Shown here: positions 23,135 to 31,701 of the stretch, piece after piece
Layout: each line of letters begins with the position of its first letter
Numbering within the stretch: position 1 is the first letter of the stretch
Assembly: GCA_041736895.1 (NCBI GenBank)
Contig: JBGSSS010000106.1
Location: 1-32,441, forward strand
Length of the DNA: 32,441 bases
Direction: 5' to 3'
Origin: JANRLT01 sp041736895
Lineage (GTDB): Bacteria; Planctomycetota; Planctomycetia; Pirellulales; JALHPA01
Position numbers and translations under genes: made by a program
Notes under the pieces: model-generated
The model's input: only the letters and a program-made list of their open reading frames with translations
What the model was told of the DNA's origin: nothing
Databases searched by the model: none

Positions 23135-24013
23135 TTACCGCCCCCGCTTGATCGCCCGCTGAATCGCAGCACCCATGTCCGCGGGGCCGTTGCTGATTTC
23201 GAAGCCGGCGTCTTTGAGCGCCGCGATCTTGTCGGCGGCTGTTCCTTTGCCGCCGCTGATGATTGCCCCCGCGTGGCCCATGCGTTTGCCCGGCGGAGCC
23301 GTTTGGCCGGCGATGAACGAAGCGAGCGGTTTCTTGACGTTCTTCTTCGCGAACTCGGCTGCCTCTTCTTCGGCCGTCCCGCCGATTTCGCCGATCATCA
23401 AGATCGCTTCGGTTTGCGGATCGTCTTGGAACATCTTGAGGAGATCGATCTGCGACGTCCCGACGATCGGGTCGCCGCCGATGCCGACGCACGTCGATTG
23501 GCCGAGGCCGAGGCTCGTCAATTGCCACACCGCTTCGTAGGTCAACGTGCCAGACCGGCTGATGACGCCAATGCTGCCGGGCTTGTGAATGTAACCGGGC
23601 ATGATGCCGATCTTGCATTCGCCGGGCGTGATGACGCCGGGGCAGTTCGGGCCGATGAGGACACTCTTGCTCGCCTTGACGATCGGATAAACGCGGGCCA
23701 TGTCGAGGACCGGCACGCCTTCGGTGATCGCACAGATCACGCCGATCCCGGCGTCGACCGCTTCGAGAATCGCGTCGGCGGTGAACGCCGGCGGGACGAA
23801 GATCATCGTCGCGTTGGCGCCGGTTTGCTTCACGGCCTCTTCGACGGTGTCAAAGACGGGCAACCCTTCGACGGTTTGGCCAGCCTTGCCCGGCGTGACG
23901 CCGCCGACCATTTTGGTGCCGTACTCCTTGCACCCCTTGGTATGGAATTGGCCGACGTTGCCGGTGATGCCTTGGCAGATAACGCGCGTGTCTTTGTTGA
24001 TCAGAATGGACAT
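23135..24013 (-). CDS. sucD: succinyl-CoA synthetase alpha subunit
   Basis: This 292-residue protein is the ADP-forming succinyl-CoA ligase alpha subunit of the TCA cycle, where succinyl-CoA is converted to succinate with formation of a nucleoside triphosphate. It has a CoA-binding N-terminal domain (VICQGITGNVGQFHTKGC), the Rossmann-like middle, and the phosphohistidine His247 in RMGHAGAIISGG, equivalent to His246 of the E. coli enzyme. Length is very close to E. coli SucD. It follows sucC on the same strand after 147 bases that hold an inverted repeat, so the pair is likely an operon whose spacing has been expanded by the repeat. Its stop is beside a REP-like doublet. Confidence 0.96.
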   Translation of the reverse strand: MSILINKDTRVICQGITGNVGQFHTKGCKEYGTKMVGGVTPGKAGQTVEGLPVFDTVEEAVKQTGANATMIFVPPAFTADAILEAVDAGIGVICAITEGVPVLDMARVYPIVKASKSVLIGPNCPGVITPGECKIGIMPGYIHKPGSIGVISRSGTLTYEAVWQLTSLGLGQSTCVGIGGDPIVGTSQIDLLKMFQDDPQTEAILMIGEIGGTAEEEAAEFAKKNVKKPLASFIAGQTAPPGKRMGHAGAIISGGKGTAADKIAALKDAGFEISNGPADMGAAIQRAIKRGR

Positions 24014-24030
24014 GTCGAGTGGTTTTTAAG

Positions 24031-24113
24031 CAAGGGAAAAGGAAAAAGGGAAAAGGTGGAAGTTTCAGTAGTCGTTTGGAATCACTACCTTTTTCCTTTT
24101 CCCTTTTTCCTTG
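24031..24113. repeat. inverted purine/pyrimidine repeat between sucC and sucD, family G
   Basis: CAAGGGAAAAGGAAAAAGGG and the rest of a 27-base purine-rich arm (24031-24057) matches the reverse complement of the arm at 24087-24113 at 24 of 27 positions, with a 29-base loop. It fills much of the sucC-sucD gap. Transcription of sucD must pass through it, so it may attenuate, process or stabilise the message. Confidence 0.75.
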
Positions 24114-24160
24114 AATTCAAAGTGTGGACTGAAATACTTGAGTAGTGCGCAGTTAATAAA

Positions 24161-25354
24161 CTAGCCGGCCTTCTTCACCGCCACGACAATCTTCTGCGCC
24201 GCGTCAGTTAGCCCTTCGGCCGTGATGATCGCCGCGCCGCTGTCGGCCAGGATTTTGCGGCCTTCGGCGACTTCGGTTCCTTCGAGGCGGACGACCAGCG
24301 GGACGTTGAAGCCGACCGTCTTGAACGCCGCGACAATCGCCGTGGCAATCGTCGTGCACTTCATGATCCCGCCAAAGATGTTAACGAGTACGCCCTTGAC
24401 GTTCTTGTCGGCGAGCAAAATCTTGAACGCTTCGGTCACCGTTTCGACATTCGCACCGCCGCCGACGTCAAGGAAGTTCGCCGGCGAGCCGCCATGCAAG
24501 AAGATCAAGTCCATCGTGCTCATCGCCAGCCCGGCCCCGTTGACTAGGCAGCCGATGTTGCCGTCGAGCTTCACGTAGCTCAGGCCGGCATCCGCGGCGC
24601 GGACTTCGGTCGGTTCTTCTTCGGCCAGGTCGCGCAGCTCGAGCAACGCCGGATGGCGGAAGAGCGCGTTGTCGTCGAAGGTCATCTTGCAATCGAGGCA
24701 AATCAGCTCGCCGCTCTTGGTCACGACCAGCGGATTGATTTCGAGCATCGAGCAATCTTGCACGACAAAGACCTTGCAAAGGTCGTTAAAGAACTTGCCC
24801 GCGCTCTTCGCCGCGGCACCGGTCAGGCCAAGCTTCTTGCTGAGCTTGCGAACTTGGAACGGGAACAGGCCTTGGTCCGGGTGGAATTTTTCGTTGAAGA
24901 TTTTCTCCGGTGTGTCATGCGCGACTTCTTCGATGTTCATTCCGCCCGCGGCGCTGGCGATGAGGACGGCGCTCTTCACGGCGCGATCGACCAGGATGGC
25001 CAAGTACAACTCGCGGTCGATGTCGCAGCCGGCTTCGACTAGAACTTGCCGCACCTGTTGGCCGGCGGGTCCTGTTTGGATCGTGACGAGTTCGTGGCCG
25101 AGGATGTTGCCGGCGACGGTTGCCGCGTCGCTCGCGCTTTTGACCAGTTGCACGCCGCGCTGGCTCGGGTTGGTCTTGATCGTTCCCTTGCCGCGGCCGC
25201 CGGCATGGATCTGCGCTTTCACCACGGCCAGTGGTCCGCCGAGATCGGCAAAGGCTTTGCTCGCTTCTTCGGCCGAGCGGGCGACGATGGACTTGGGGAC
25301 ATTAACGCCGGCTTGGCGAAGGACTTGCTTGCCCTGGAATTCGTGAATTTTCAT
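24161..25354 (-). CDS. sucC: succinyl-CoA synthetase beta subunit
   Basis: This 397-residue protein carries the ATP-grasp nucleotide-binding and substrate domains of succinyl-CoA ligase. Visible are MKIHEFQGKQVLRQAGV, AVVKAQIHAGGRGKG (43-57; the family's lysine-rich ATP-binding stretch), LEINPLVVTKSG, NGAGLAMSTMDLI and IFGGIMKCTTIA. It binds the nucleotide and succinate and pairs with SucD. Length is close to the E. coli subunit. The start ATG 25354 has the standard N-terminus. Upstream, a repeat hairpin separates it from the protoporphyrinogen oxidase gene on the same strand. Confidence 0.96.
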   Translation of the reverse strand: MKIHEFQGKQVLRQAGVNVPKSIVARSAEEASKAFADLGGPLAVVKAQIHAGGRGKGTIKTNPSQRGVQLVKSASDAATVAGNILGHELVTIQTGPAGQQVRQVLVEAGCDIDRELYLAILVDRAVKSAVLIASAAGGMNIEEVAHDTPEKIFNEKFHPDQGLFPFQVRKLSKKLGLTGAAAKSAGKFFNDLCKVFVVQDCSMLEINPLVVTKSGELICLDCKMTFDDNALFRHPALLELRDLAEEEPTEVRAADAGLSYVKLDGNIGCLVNGAGLAMSTMDLIFLHGGSPANFLDVGGGANVETVTEAFKILLADKNVKGVLVNIFGGIMKCTTIATAIVAAFKTVGFNVPLVVRLEGTEVAEGRKILADSGAAIITAEGLTDAAQKIVVAVKKAG

Positions 25355-25434
25355 AGCAATTTCTGGAGAGAAATGGTTTGCGATCAGGCTGGATTATAAG
25401 AAAGTGCGCGATGAAAAGGGAGTGCCAAAGGCAC

Positions 25435-25510
25435 GGGATTCGGGGTTGGGGATTAGGGGAAATGCCCATAACGTATTTCCCCCAATCCCTAAACCCGAAT
25501 CCCCAATCCC
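25435..25510. repeat. long imperfect hairpin GGGATTCGGGG family, overlaps a gene end
   Basis: The left arm (25435-25465, starting GGGATTCGGGGTTGGGGATT) matches the reverse complement of the right arm (about 25474-25504) at 27 of 31 positions. The right part reads into the end of the protoporphyrinogen oxidase gene, whose stop is at 25489-25491. The left arm sits between that stop and sucC. Confidence 0.75.
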
Positions 25511-26976
25511 AGCAGCTCCGCTGCGCGCTCCCCCTCGGCACAACATTGCGGAATCCCCACGCCGCGATAAGCGGCACCGGCGAGAGCCAGGCCCGGCAAT
25601 TTGGCAGTTAACGCTTCGATCCGCGCGACGCGCTCGACGTGGCCGAGATGATACTGCGGCATCGCGCGCTCCCAGCGGGCGACGAGCATGACGCGCGGCG
25701 AGCCTTGCAGGCCGTACAGCTCACGCAATTCATCTTCGGTGATCCGAAGTAATTCATCGTCCGGCAAGTTGGCAAGCTCGGGCTGCAACGCACCGCCCAC
25801 GAAGACTCGCAGCAGCACACTATCGTCCGGCGCGCGGCCGGGGAATTTGTTGCTGCTGTGACTCACGGCGATGATCCGGCGGCCTTCGACGGCCGGCACG
25901 ACGAGCCCAAATCCTTCAGGCGGACGGGCGAATTGATCACGGCGATAGCCGACGGAGACGACGCTGCTGCCGGCGTAGGGAATGCCGCGCAGTTCGGTTG
26001 AAAGCGCTGGCGAGACTTTGGCAAGTAGCTCCGCCGTTTTGGCTGCTGGGGCGGTGATGATGAGCGCGTCGAAAATGGCCGGGTGTTCCGCTCCGTGATG
26101 CCAGACATGCCACTCGTGGTTCACACGCTCAATGCGTGTGACGCTGCGCTGAAGTTTGATCTGCTCGCGCGGCAACTTCGCCGCAATCGCCTGGATCCAC
26201 GATGACATGCCGTGGCGCGGGGCGAGGAACTGATTGTAGCGCGCGCCGCTTTGCCCGGCCGAGGCATGACCATTGCTGCGATTCAGCGCAATCGCGCGGA
26301 GCAGGCTGCCGTGTTCGCGTTCCATATCCAAGAACCGCGGCAGCGTCGCACGGAGGCTCAGCTTCCACGGGTCCGCCGTGTAGATGCCGCCGATCAATGG
26401 TTGGATCAAGCGCTCGAATGCTTCGCGGCCGAACCGGCGGATTGCGAACGACGCGAGACTCTCGTCATCGATCTCCTTGGAGCGCGGTTCGACGAGCAAC
26501 TCGCCCGCCATGCGCAGCTTGGCTTCCCAGCTGAGCAGCTTCGTGCGCCACATCGGCGCGATCGCACTCGGGGCCATTAGCATGAACCCGTCCGGCACGG
26601 GGTGCAACTTGCCATCGCGCACCACGGACGCGCGGCGATTGCCCGTGTTGGGGGCGATCAACTGGTCTGCGAAGCCGACTCGTTCCGCCAGGCGATACGC
26701 AGCGGGAATTTGATTCAAAAAGTTGTCCGCACTCCGCTCGATCAAAAAACCCTCGGCGTGCTCGGTTTGCAGCACTCCGCCCAAGCGGTCGCGGCTTTCC
26801 CACAATTCCCAAGTGGCATAAGGAGGAAATGCATTTTCAGCTTCTTGGTTTCCTGAAGCGAGTTCCTGCAAGCGAACGGCCGCGGCCAGGCCCGTCATTC
26901 CACCGCCAAGGATCAATATTCGCCGAGGATTGGCGAAATTTTGAGCATTGCTGCGGATCGAATTCTCAGAGACCAC
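25489..26976 (-). CDS. hemY: protoporphyrinogen oxidase, HemY-type flavoprotein
   Basis: This 495-residue enzyme oxidises protoporphyrinogen (or coproporphyrinogen) to the porphyrin with FAD in heme synthesis. It has ILILGGGMTGLAAAVRLQEL (20-39), ERSADNFLNQIPAA, RFLDMEREHGSLLRA, and the C-terminal FAD-binding end LPGLALAGAAYRGVGIPQCC with GERAAELL, characteristic of this family. The last residues (LGLGIRV) and the stop lie within a repeat element, suggesting that the repeat was inserted at, or formed, the 3' end of the gene. The symbol follows family usage (also hemG). No other heme genes are in the window. ATG start; the next minus-strand genes are sucC and sucD. Confidence 0.9.
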   Translation of the reverse strand: MVSENSIRSNAQNFANPRRILILGGGMTGLAAAVRLQELASGNQEAENAFPPYATWELWESRDRLGGVLQTEHAEGFLIERSADNFLNQIPAAYRLAERVGFADQLIAPNTGNRRASVVRDGKLHPVPDGFMLMAPSAIAPMWRTKLLSWEAKLRMAGELLVEPRSKEIDDESLASFAIRRFGREAFERLIQPLIGGIYTADPWKLSLRATLPRFLDMEREHGSLLRAIALNRSNGHASAGQSGARYNQFLAPRHGMSSWIQAIAAKLPREQIKLQRSVTRIERVNHEWHVWHHGAEHPAIFDALIITAPAAKTAELLAKVSPALSTELRGIPYAGSSVVSVGYRRDQFARPPEGFGLVVPAVEGRRIIAVSHSSNKFPGRAPDDSVLLRVFVGGALQPELANLPDDELLRITEDELRELYGLQGSPRVMLVARWERAMPQYHLGHVERVARIEALTAKLPGLALAGAAYRGVGIPQCCAEGERAAELLGLGIRV

Positions 26977-27072
26977 GGAGGATGAATTGGCAAAGATAGG
27001 AAAGGCAAGCCGGAAGTTTTTCTATTTCGATTATGACAGCCCATTTCCGGGTGCCTAGCGTCAACTCGTCGT

Positions 27073-27078
27073 TATAAT
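27073..27078 (+). promoter_or_regulatory. candidate -10 box for the HEAT-tailed secreted protein
   Basis: A perfect TATAAT at 27073-27078 sits 109 bases upstream of the ATG at 27187. No clear -35 box. If used, repeat copy 3 would lie in the 5' leader. Confidence 0.3.
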
Positions 27079-27138
27079 GGGTGAGTTCGATTTGCCGACG
27101 CCTGAAATCGTTCGAGCTACGAGCCTTAGCAGACATAC

Positions 27139-27183
27139 TTCAGCGCCAACCCAAGCCTGCTGATGGTACTCCATCGGCAGGAG
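27139..27183 (+). repeat. hairpin repeat family E, copy 3
   Basis: Same 17-base leader as the other copies. The stem CCTGCTGATGG (27156-27166) pairs with CCATCGGCAGG (27171-27181) through a T-G wobble at the sixth pair, where both bases differ from copies 1 and 2; the loop is one base shorter (TACT). It ends three bases before the ATG of the secreted protein gene, and its AGGAG end may lie over the ribosome-binding region. Confidence 0.88.
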
Positions 27184-27186
27184 ACT

Positions 27187-28374
27187 ATGGCAATTCCCCT
27201 GGGCAAACAACACATGATCCGCACGATTCTCCTCCTCGCATTCTCCTTGCTTTTGCTGCTGCTCGGAGAACAACTCTCTGCCGCCGAGAAAGTCTTTGAA
27301 TCCGATTTCCAGCGCGGTAAGGTCCCGGCACAGTGGAGCTTCAACCAGGTCGAAGAGTACGCCAATCGCCAGCGCTACTTGGGTCCGCTGTCAAATCAAA
27401 CGGTGCATCTGCGGCTCGAGAAACTGCCGCCGCACGTGCTGGTGCGGATTCACTTTGATCTGATCATCGCGTGGAATTGGCAGGGAATCTCGCGCGAGTA
27501 CGAAGACGGTGAGCAACACCGTGGACCTGAAATGGTGCAGTTGGCCGTCAAAGACGGGCCGCTGCTGATGCGGGCGTCGTTCAGCAATCAACAACGCGAC
27601 CCCTGGCGTCCTGTGGCAACCGCGGTGCGGCAATCGTTTCCCGAACTCGACGAGCGAATTCTGGTGGCGCAGCGCACCGGCTCGCGCGAGCTGGAAAATT
27701 TCACCATCAAAACCAACGAATTTGGCGGCCGGCAGCATTACAATTCCATCGCGACCCGCTACAGCCAGAACTGGACTTTCCCGCATGACAAAGAGGAAAT
27801 GACTCTGGAATTCTCCGGCGAGAACCTCCAAGAAACGGAAGAGCAATTCTGGGGCATCGACAACGTCGTCGTCGAAGTCCTCAACGCCGACGAAGTCGCG
27901 CCGCTCGAAAAACAGCAACTAGCCGAGCTGCCCAAGCTGCTCGGCGGCACTGGCTCGCTCGCTGCGGCGACGGCTTGCTGGGACTTGATCGCGCGGCCGG
28001 AACAAGCGCTACAAGTCATTCGTCAAATGAAGACCGAAATGCTCCGCCTGGACCCCGCCTTGCAAAAGCGGCAAGCCCGCATCCAGGAATTGGTCCGGGG
28101 CCTCGACTCTCCGTTGTACGCCGATCGCGCTGAAGCCTATCGCGGACTCGAAGAATTCGGCTCCGCTGCGGCGAGCATCGTGACGCGCGAGGAAAAAGCG
28201 TCACGCTCGCCCGAGACGCGCGAGCGGCTGCGGGAATTGCTCACCAAATGGTCGAGCGTTCCGACCCCGGTGCAAAATCCCCAAGCCCTGCAGCGGATGC
28301 GCTGCACGCGCATCTTGGAAATCATCAACACCAAGGAGTCGCTGGAACTGGCCAAGCAACTGCGCTGGGAGTAA
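27187..28374 (+). CDS. secreted protein with C-terminal HEAT-like module
   Basis: This 395-residue protein has a signal peptide (MIRTILLLAFSLLLLLLGEQ then a cut near SAAEK, residues about 10-30). An N-terminal beta-rich domain (residues about 30-240; FESDFQRGKVPAQWSF, VHLRLEKLPPHVLVRIHFDL) recalls sugar-binding sandwiches but I do not recognise a family. The C-terminal part (about 265-365) has the planctomycete-type HEAT-like pattern (RGLDSPLYADRAEAYRGLEE, ETRERLRELLTKW). A scaffold or binding role at the envelope is a guess. The start is uncertain: ATG 27187 is beside the repeat end, ATG 27214 starts the hydrophobic core directly. Confidence 0.75.
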   Translation: MAIPLGKQHMIRTILLLAFSLLLLLLGEQLSAAEKVFESDFQRGKVPAQWSFNQVEEYANRQRYLGPLSNQTVHLRLEKLPPHVLVRIHFDLIIAWNWQGISREYEDGEQHRGPEMVQLAVKDGPLLMRASFSNQQRDPWRPVATAVRQSFPELDERILVAQRTGSRELENFTIKTNEFGGRQHYNSIATRYSQNWTFPHDKEEMTLEFSGENLQETEEQFWGIDNVVVEVLNADEVAPLEKQQLAELPKLLGGTGSLAAATACWDLIARPEQALQVIRQMKTEMLRLDPALQKRQARIQELVRGLDSPLYADRAEAYRGLEEFGSAAASIVTREEKASRSPETRERLRELLTKWSSVPTPVQNPQALQRMRCTRILEIINTKESLELAKQLRWE

Positions 28375-28378
28375 TTCC

Positions 28379-28453
28379 GTAGGTCAGGCTTTCAGCCTAA
28401 CACGCGGGGCGTGGGCGGCCCGGCTAAGCGGAGCAGGCTAAAGCCTGACCTAA
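28379..28453. repeat. REP-like inverted hairpin doublet, family B, copy 2 (degraded)
   Basis: GTAG plus GTCAGGCT-TTC-AGCCTAAC (28379-28401, one mismatch in the stem) and GCAGGCT-AA-AGCCTGAC plus CTAA (28433-28453). The same stem sequence as 1017-1100, with substitutions. It begins five bases beyond the stop of the HEAT-tailed protein. Confidence 0.8.
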
Positions 28454-28558
28454 GCAAAACCCTCAAAAAATAAGTTGCATTTATTTTATAATTTGCCATA
28501 ATAAAGTTCCTGCCTCCAATTTTCCCGCCTGTTTCACAAAACTTTCTTGGGTGACTCG

Positions 28559-29857
<1,299 letters not shown>

Positions 29858-30329
29858 AGCATTTAGCAGCCCAACGCGTGAGCGAGGGAGTGAAGAAAAA
29901 GCCCGAGAAGCAGTTTTTTGCGTTGTGCCACTCGTCCCTATTGGGCCGAGTTATTGACGATCAGCCCTCCGGTCAGAGAGACAATTGCTATCGATTAGCT
30001 GGCTAAGAATCGAAAGAGCGCAGCTTCATAAACTAAAACCAGGGAGTTGTATTTACATACCGGGCTTGCCCACTGATACAGGTTTTTGCCGTGCAATAGC
30101 GTTGCTAAAATTGCAATCATGATTTCGCTTTGTTAAAGCGTTTAAAAAATGCCAAAAAATACTTGAGAAAAAACGTCCGCATGAAAGATTGCTGACAGTT
30201 CGTAGACTTCGCAGCCGAATTCTCGGATGCACCAGAATGCTTCGCCAGAATCTGCGGGTCATAGATGGCTTCGCACTTGAACTCCGGCAACACACGGATG
30301 CCTCCGGGTTTTCCATGATGTTCCATAAC
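29858..30329. other. gene-free AT-rich interval of 472 bases
   Basis: It lies between the oxidoreductase and the next minus-strand gene. A weak stem CGCTTT-GTT-AAAGCG (30126-30140) followed by TTT is the only structure noticed; it could end a transcript. Candidate reading frames on the minus strand here are short and of unfamiliar, low-quality composition. Base composition changes toward AT in this interval and the two genes after it. Confidence 0.5.
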
Positions 30330-30722
30330 TCACCGTATTCTCAAAGGACTTTCTGCGAGTTTCTGGTTGTCAAACCAGAATTGAAGAGTGTAAAGACCAG
30401 TCTCAGGAAAGCGGCAATCCAAAATGCGAAAGGGAACACCAATCACTTCCAAAGGGTCGGCCACGAATTCGATGGTATGGTTCCGGGTTACAAAAATCGC
30501 TCGATTCGTTTCTTCTTTGACGCAAACGATTTTGCCTTGGCCGCGTCCATGACCATCGGTCAGTACCACGAAAATGCATAGTTCGCGGTACAACAACGGC
30601 AGCCCTTCAAACGCATCGATATTACTGAGCAAACCTATGATGCTGACCTTACGATCATTCGTCGGGTCAACAGTCCAATCCTCGCAGGGCAATATGTAGC
30701 GAACGAGTGGTGCAATCGCCAT
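30330..30722 (-). CDS. small conserved-looking protein, possibly DUF6941-like
   Basis: This 130-residue protein has no signal peptide or helix of membrane type. It is rich in beta strands (VRYILPCEDWTV, KVSIIGLLSNIDAF, YRELCIFVVLTDG, TGLYTLQFWFDNQKLAESPL), suggesting a compact beta sandwich. The overall pattern, a KVSIIGL strand then a GLY..FWFDNQ end, recalls the uncharacterised DUF6941 family, but this is a low-confidence recollection. It is divergently arranged with the GIY-YIG gene, 80 bases apart. Base composition is AT-richer than the rest of the window, like its neighbour, suggesting a shared acquisition. Confidence 0.7.
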   Translation of the reverse strand: MAIAPLVRYILPCEDWTVDPTNDRKVSIIGLLSNIDAFEGLPLLYRELCIFVVLTDGHGRGQGKIVCVKEETNRAIFVTRNHTIEFVADPLEVIGVPFRILDCRFPETGLYTLQFWFDNQKLAESPLRIR

Positions 30723-30753
30723 AACCTTCCTGCCGGCACGATTGGTTGTCTAT

Positions 30754-30759
30754 ATTATA
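30754..30759 (-). promoter_or_regulatory. candidate -10 box for the small minus-strand gene
   Basis: Read on the minus strand, 30759-30754 is a perfect TATAAT, 32 bases before the start codon at 30722. TTGGTT (30783-30778) is 18 bases upstream as a weak -35. The divergent GIY-YIG gene may use the opposite strand of the same AT-rich patch (TATTAT, 30753-30758). Confidence 0.4.
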
Positions 30760-30802
30760 CGCTTCGGCTGAATTGAAAACCAACAGCATATCCAAGCAAA
30801 CA

Positions 30803-31666
30803 ATGAAATCAAAGCCATTTTCTATTCGCATTTTTCTCCCCAACGGCGAACCCGACGGACTGCGAATTGTCGAGAAATCGAATTGGACGGGGATTGGGCT
30901 GGTGTTCCCTAAATCTTTGCTTCCTGAAATCAAAAAACGCGAGGAGTTCGAGCGAACCGGCATCTACATCCTTTATGGAAACGATGAAGGCGAAACCGGT
31001 TCCGAGTTTCCGCGGATTTACATCGGTCAGGGAGATCCTGTACGTCCACGAATCGAGCAACATTTTCTTCAGAAAACCTTTTGGGACAGAGCTGTTTTCT
31101 TTACAACGCGCGATGATAGTTTAAACAAGGCTCACATCGGCCACCTGGAAACGAGACTTATCGCACTAGCGGATGAGACCAAGCGAGCCACCTTGGATAA
31201 TGGAAACTACCCCAACCCAAGCCCATTATCCGAAGCCGACAGTGCGGATATGGACAGTTTTCTTGAAGATATCTTGAACATCTTGCCGATCCTTGGACTC
31301 AACGTATTTCAAAAACCAGCTACTTCGGCTTCGCATGAGCTTTTGTATTTCAATACCAAAGGGGTTTCAGCGACTGGATATGTTTCTAATCAAGGATTTG
31401 TAGTCAAGAAAGGCTCGCAAATTTTTGGTTCAATCAACGATGTAGCAGAGCATTACAAATCCAAGCTGTTAGAACAATTGATTAAGCAAAATGTGATTTT
31501 GCAGCAAGGAACAACGCTCACTTTGCAGCAAGACTATACCTTCAATTCATCTTCGGAAGCCGCCTCATTAATTCGTGGTGGATCAACAAGCGGACCGGCC
31601 TCTTGGAAAAATGCCATGGGCATAAGCTTGCGTGATATTCAAGCAGCAGAAATCGAAACCAAGTAG
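30803..31666 (+). CDS. GIY-YIG nuclease-family protein with DUF4357-like C-terminus
   Basis: This 287-residue protein has a GIY-YIG-type nuclease domain. The paired motifs are GIYILYG (53-59) and RIYIGQG (71-77), with Arg81/Arg83 and Glu116 (HLETRL) as plausible catalytic residues. The C-terminal half has the DUF4357 pattern (NQGFVVKKGSQIFGS, YTFNSSSEAASLIRGGST..ASWKN). Such proteins are often linked with DNA repair, restriction or mobile elements; the specific role is not known. ATG 30803 is chosen over a TTG at 30746 because the earlier part overlaps the divergent promoter patch. The coding sequence is visibly AT-richer than the genes around it. Confidence 0.87.
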   Translation: MKSKPFSIRIFLPNGEPDGLRIVEKSNWTGIGLVFPKSLLPEIKKREEFERTGIYILYGNDEGETGSEFPRIYIGQGDPVRPRIEQHFLQKTFWDRAVFFTTRDDSLNKAHIGHLETRLIALADETKRATLDNGNYPNPSPLSEADSADMDSFLEDILNILPILGLNVFQKPATSASHELLYFNTKGVSATGYVSNQGFVVKKGSQIFGSINDVAEHYKSKLLEQLIKQNVILQQGTTLTLQQDYTFNSSSEAASLIRGGSTSGPASWKNAMGISLRDIQAAEIETK

Positions 31667-31701
31667 ATTGGATTCGACTGAAATTGGTATCAACAACTGA
31701 C

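Noticed and set aside
23087..24145. 352-codon antisense frame covering sucD
   Set aside because: sucD is certain on the other strand, and this frame crosses two repeats and starts inside the family F doublet.
30053..30316. Short minus-strand frames upstream of the small AT-rich gene
   Set aside because: Two overlapping frames of similar length with no motif, no ribosome-binding site and odd composition; not supported as genes.
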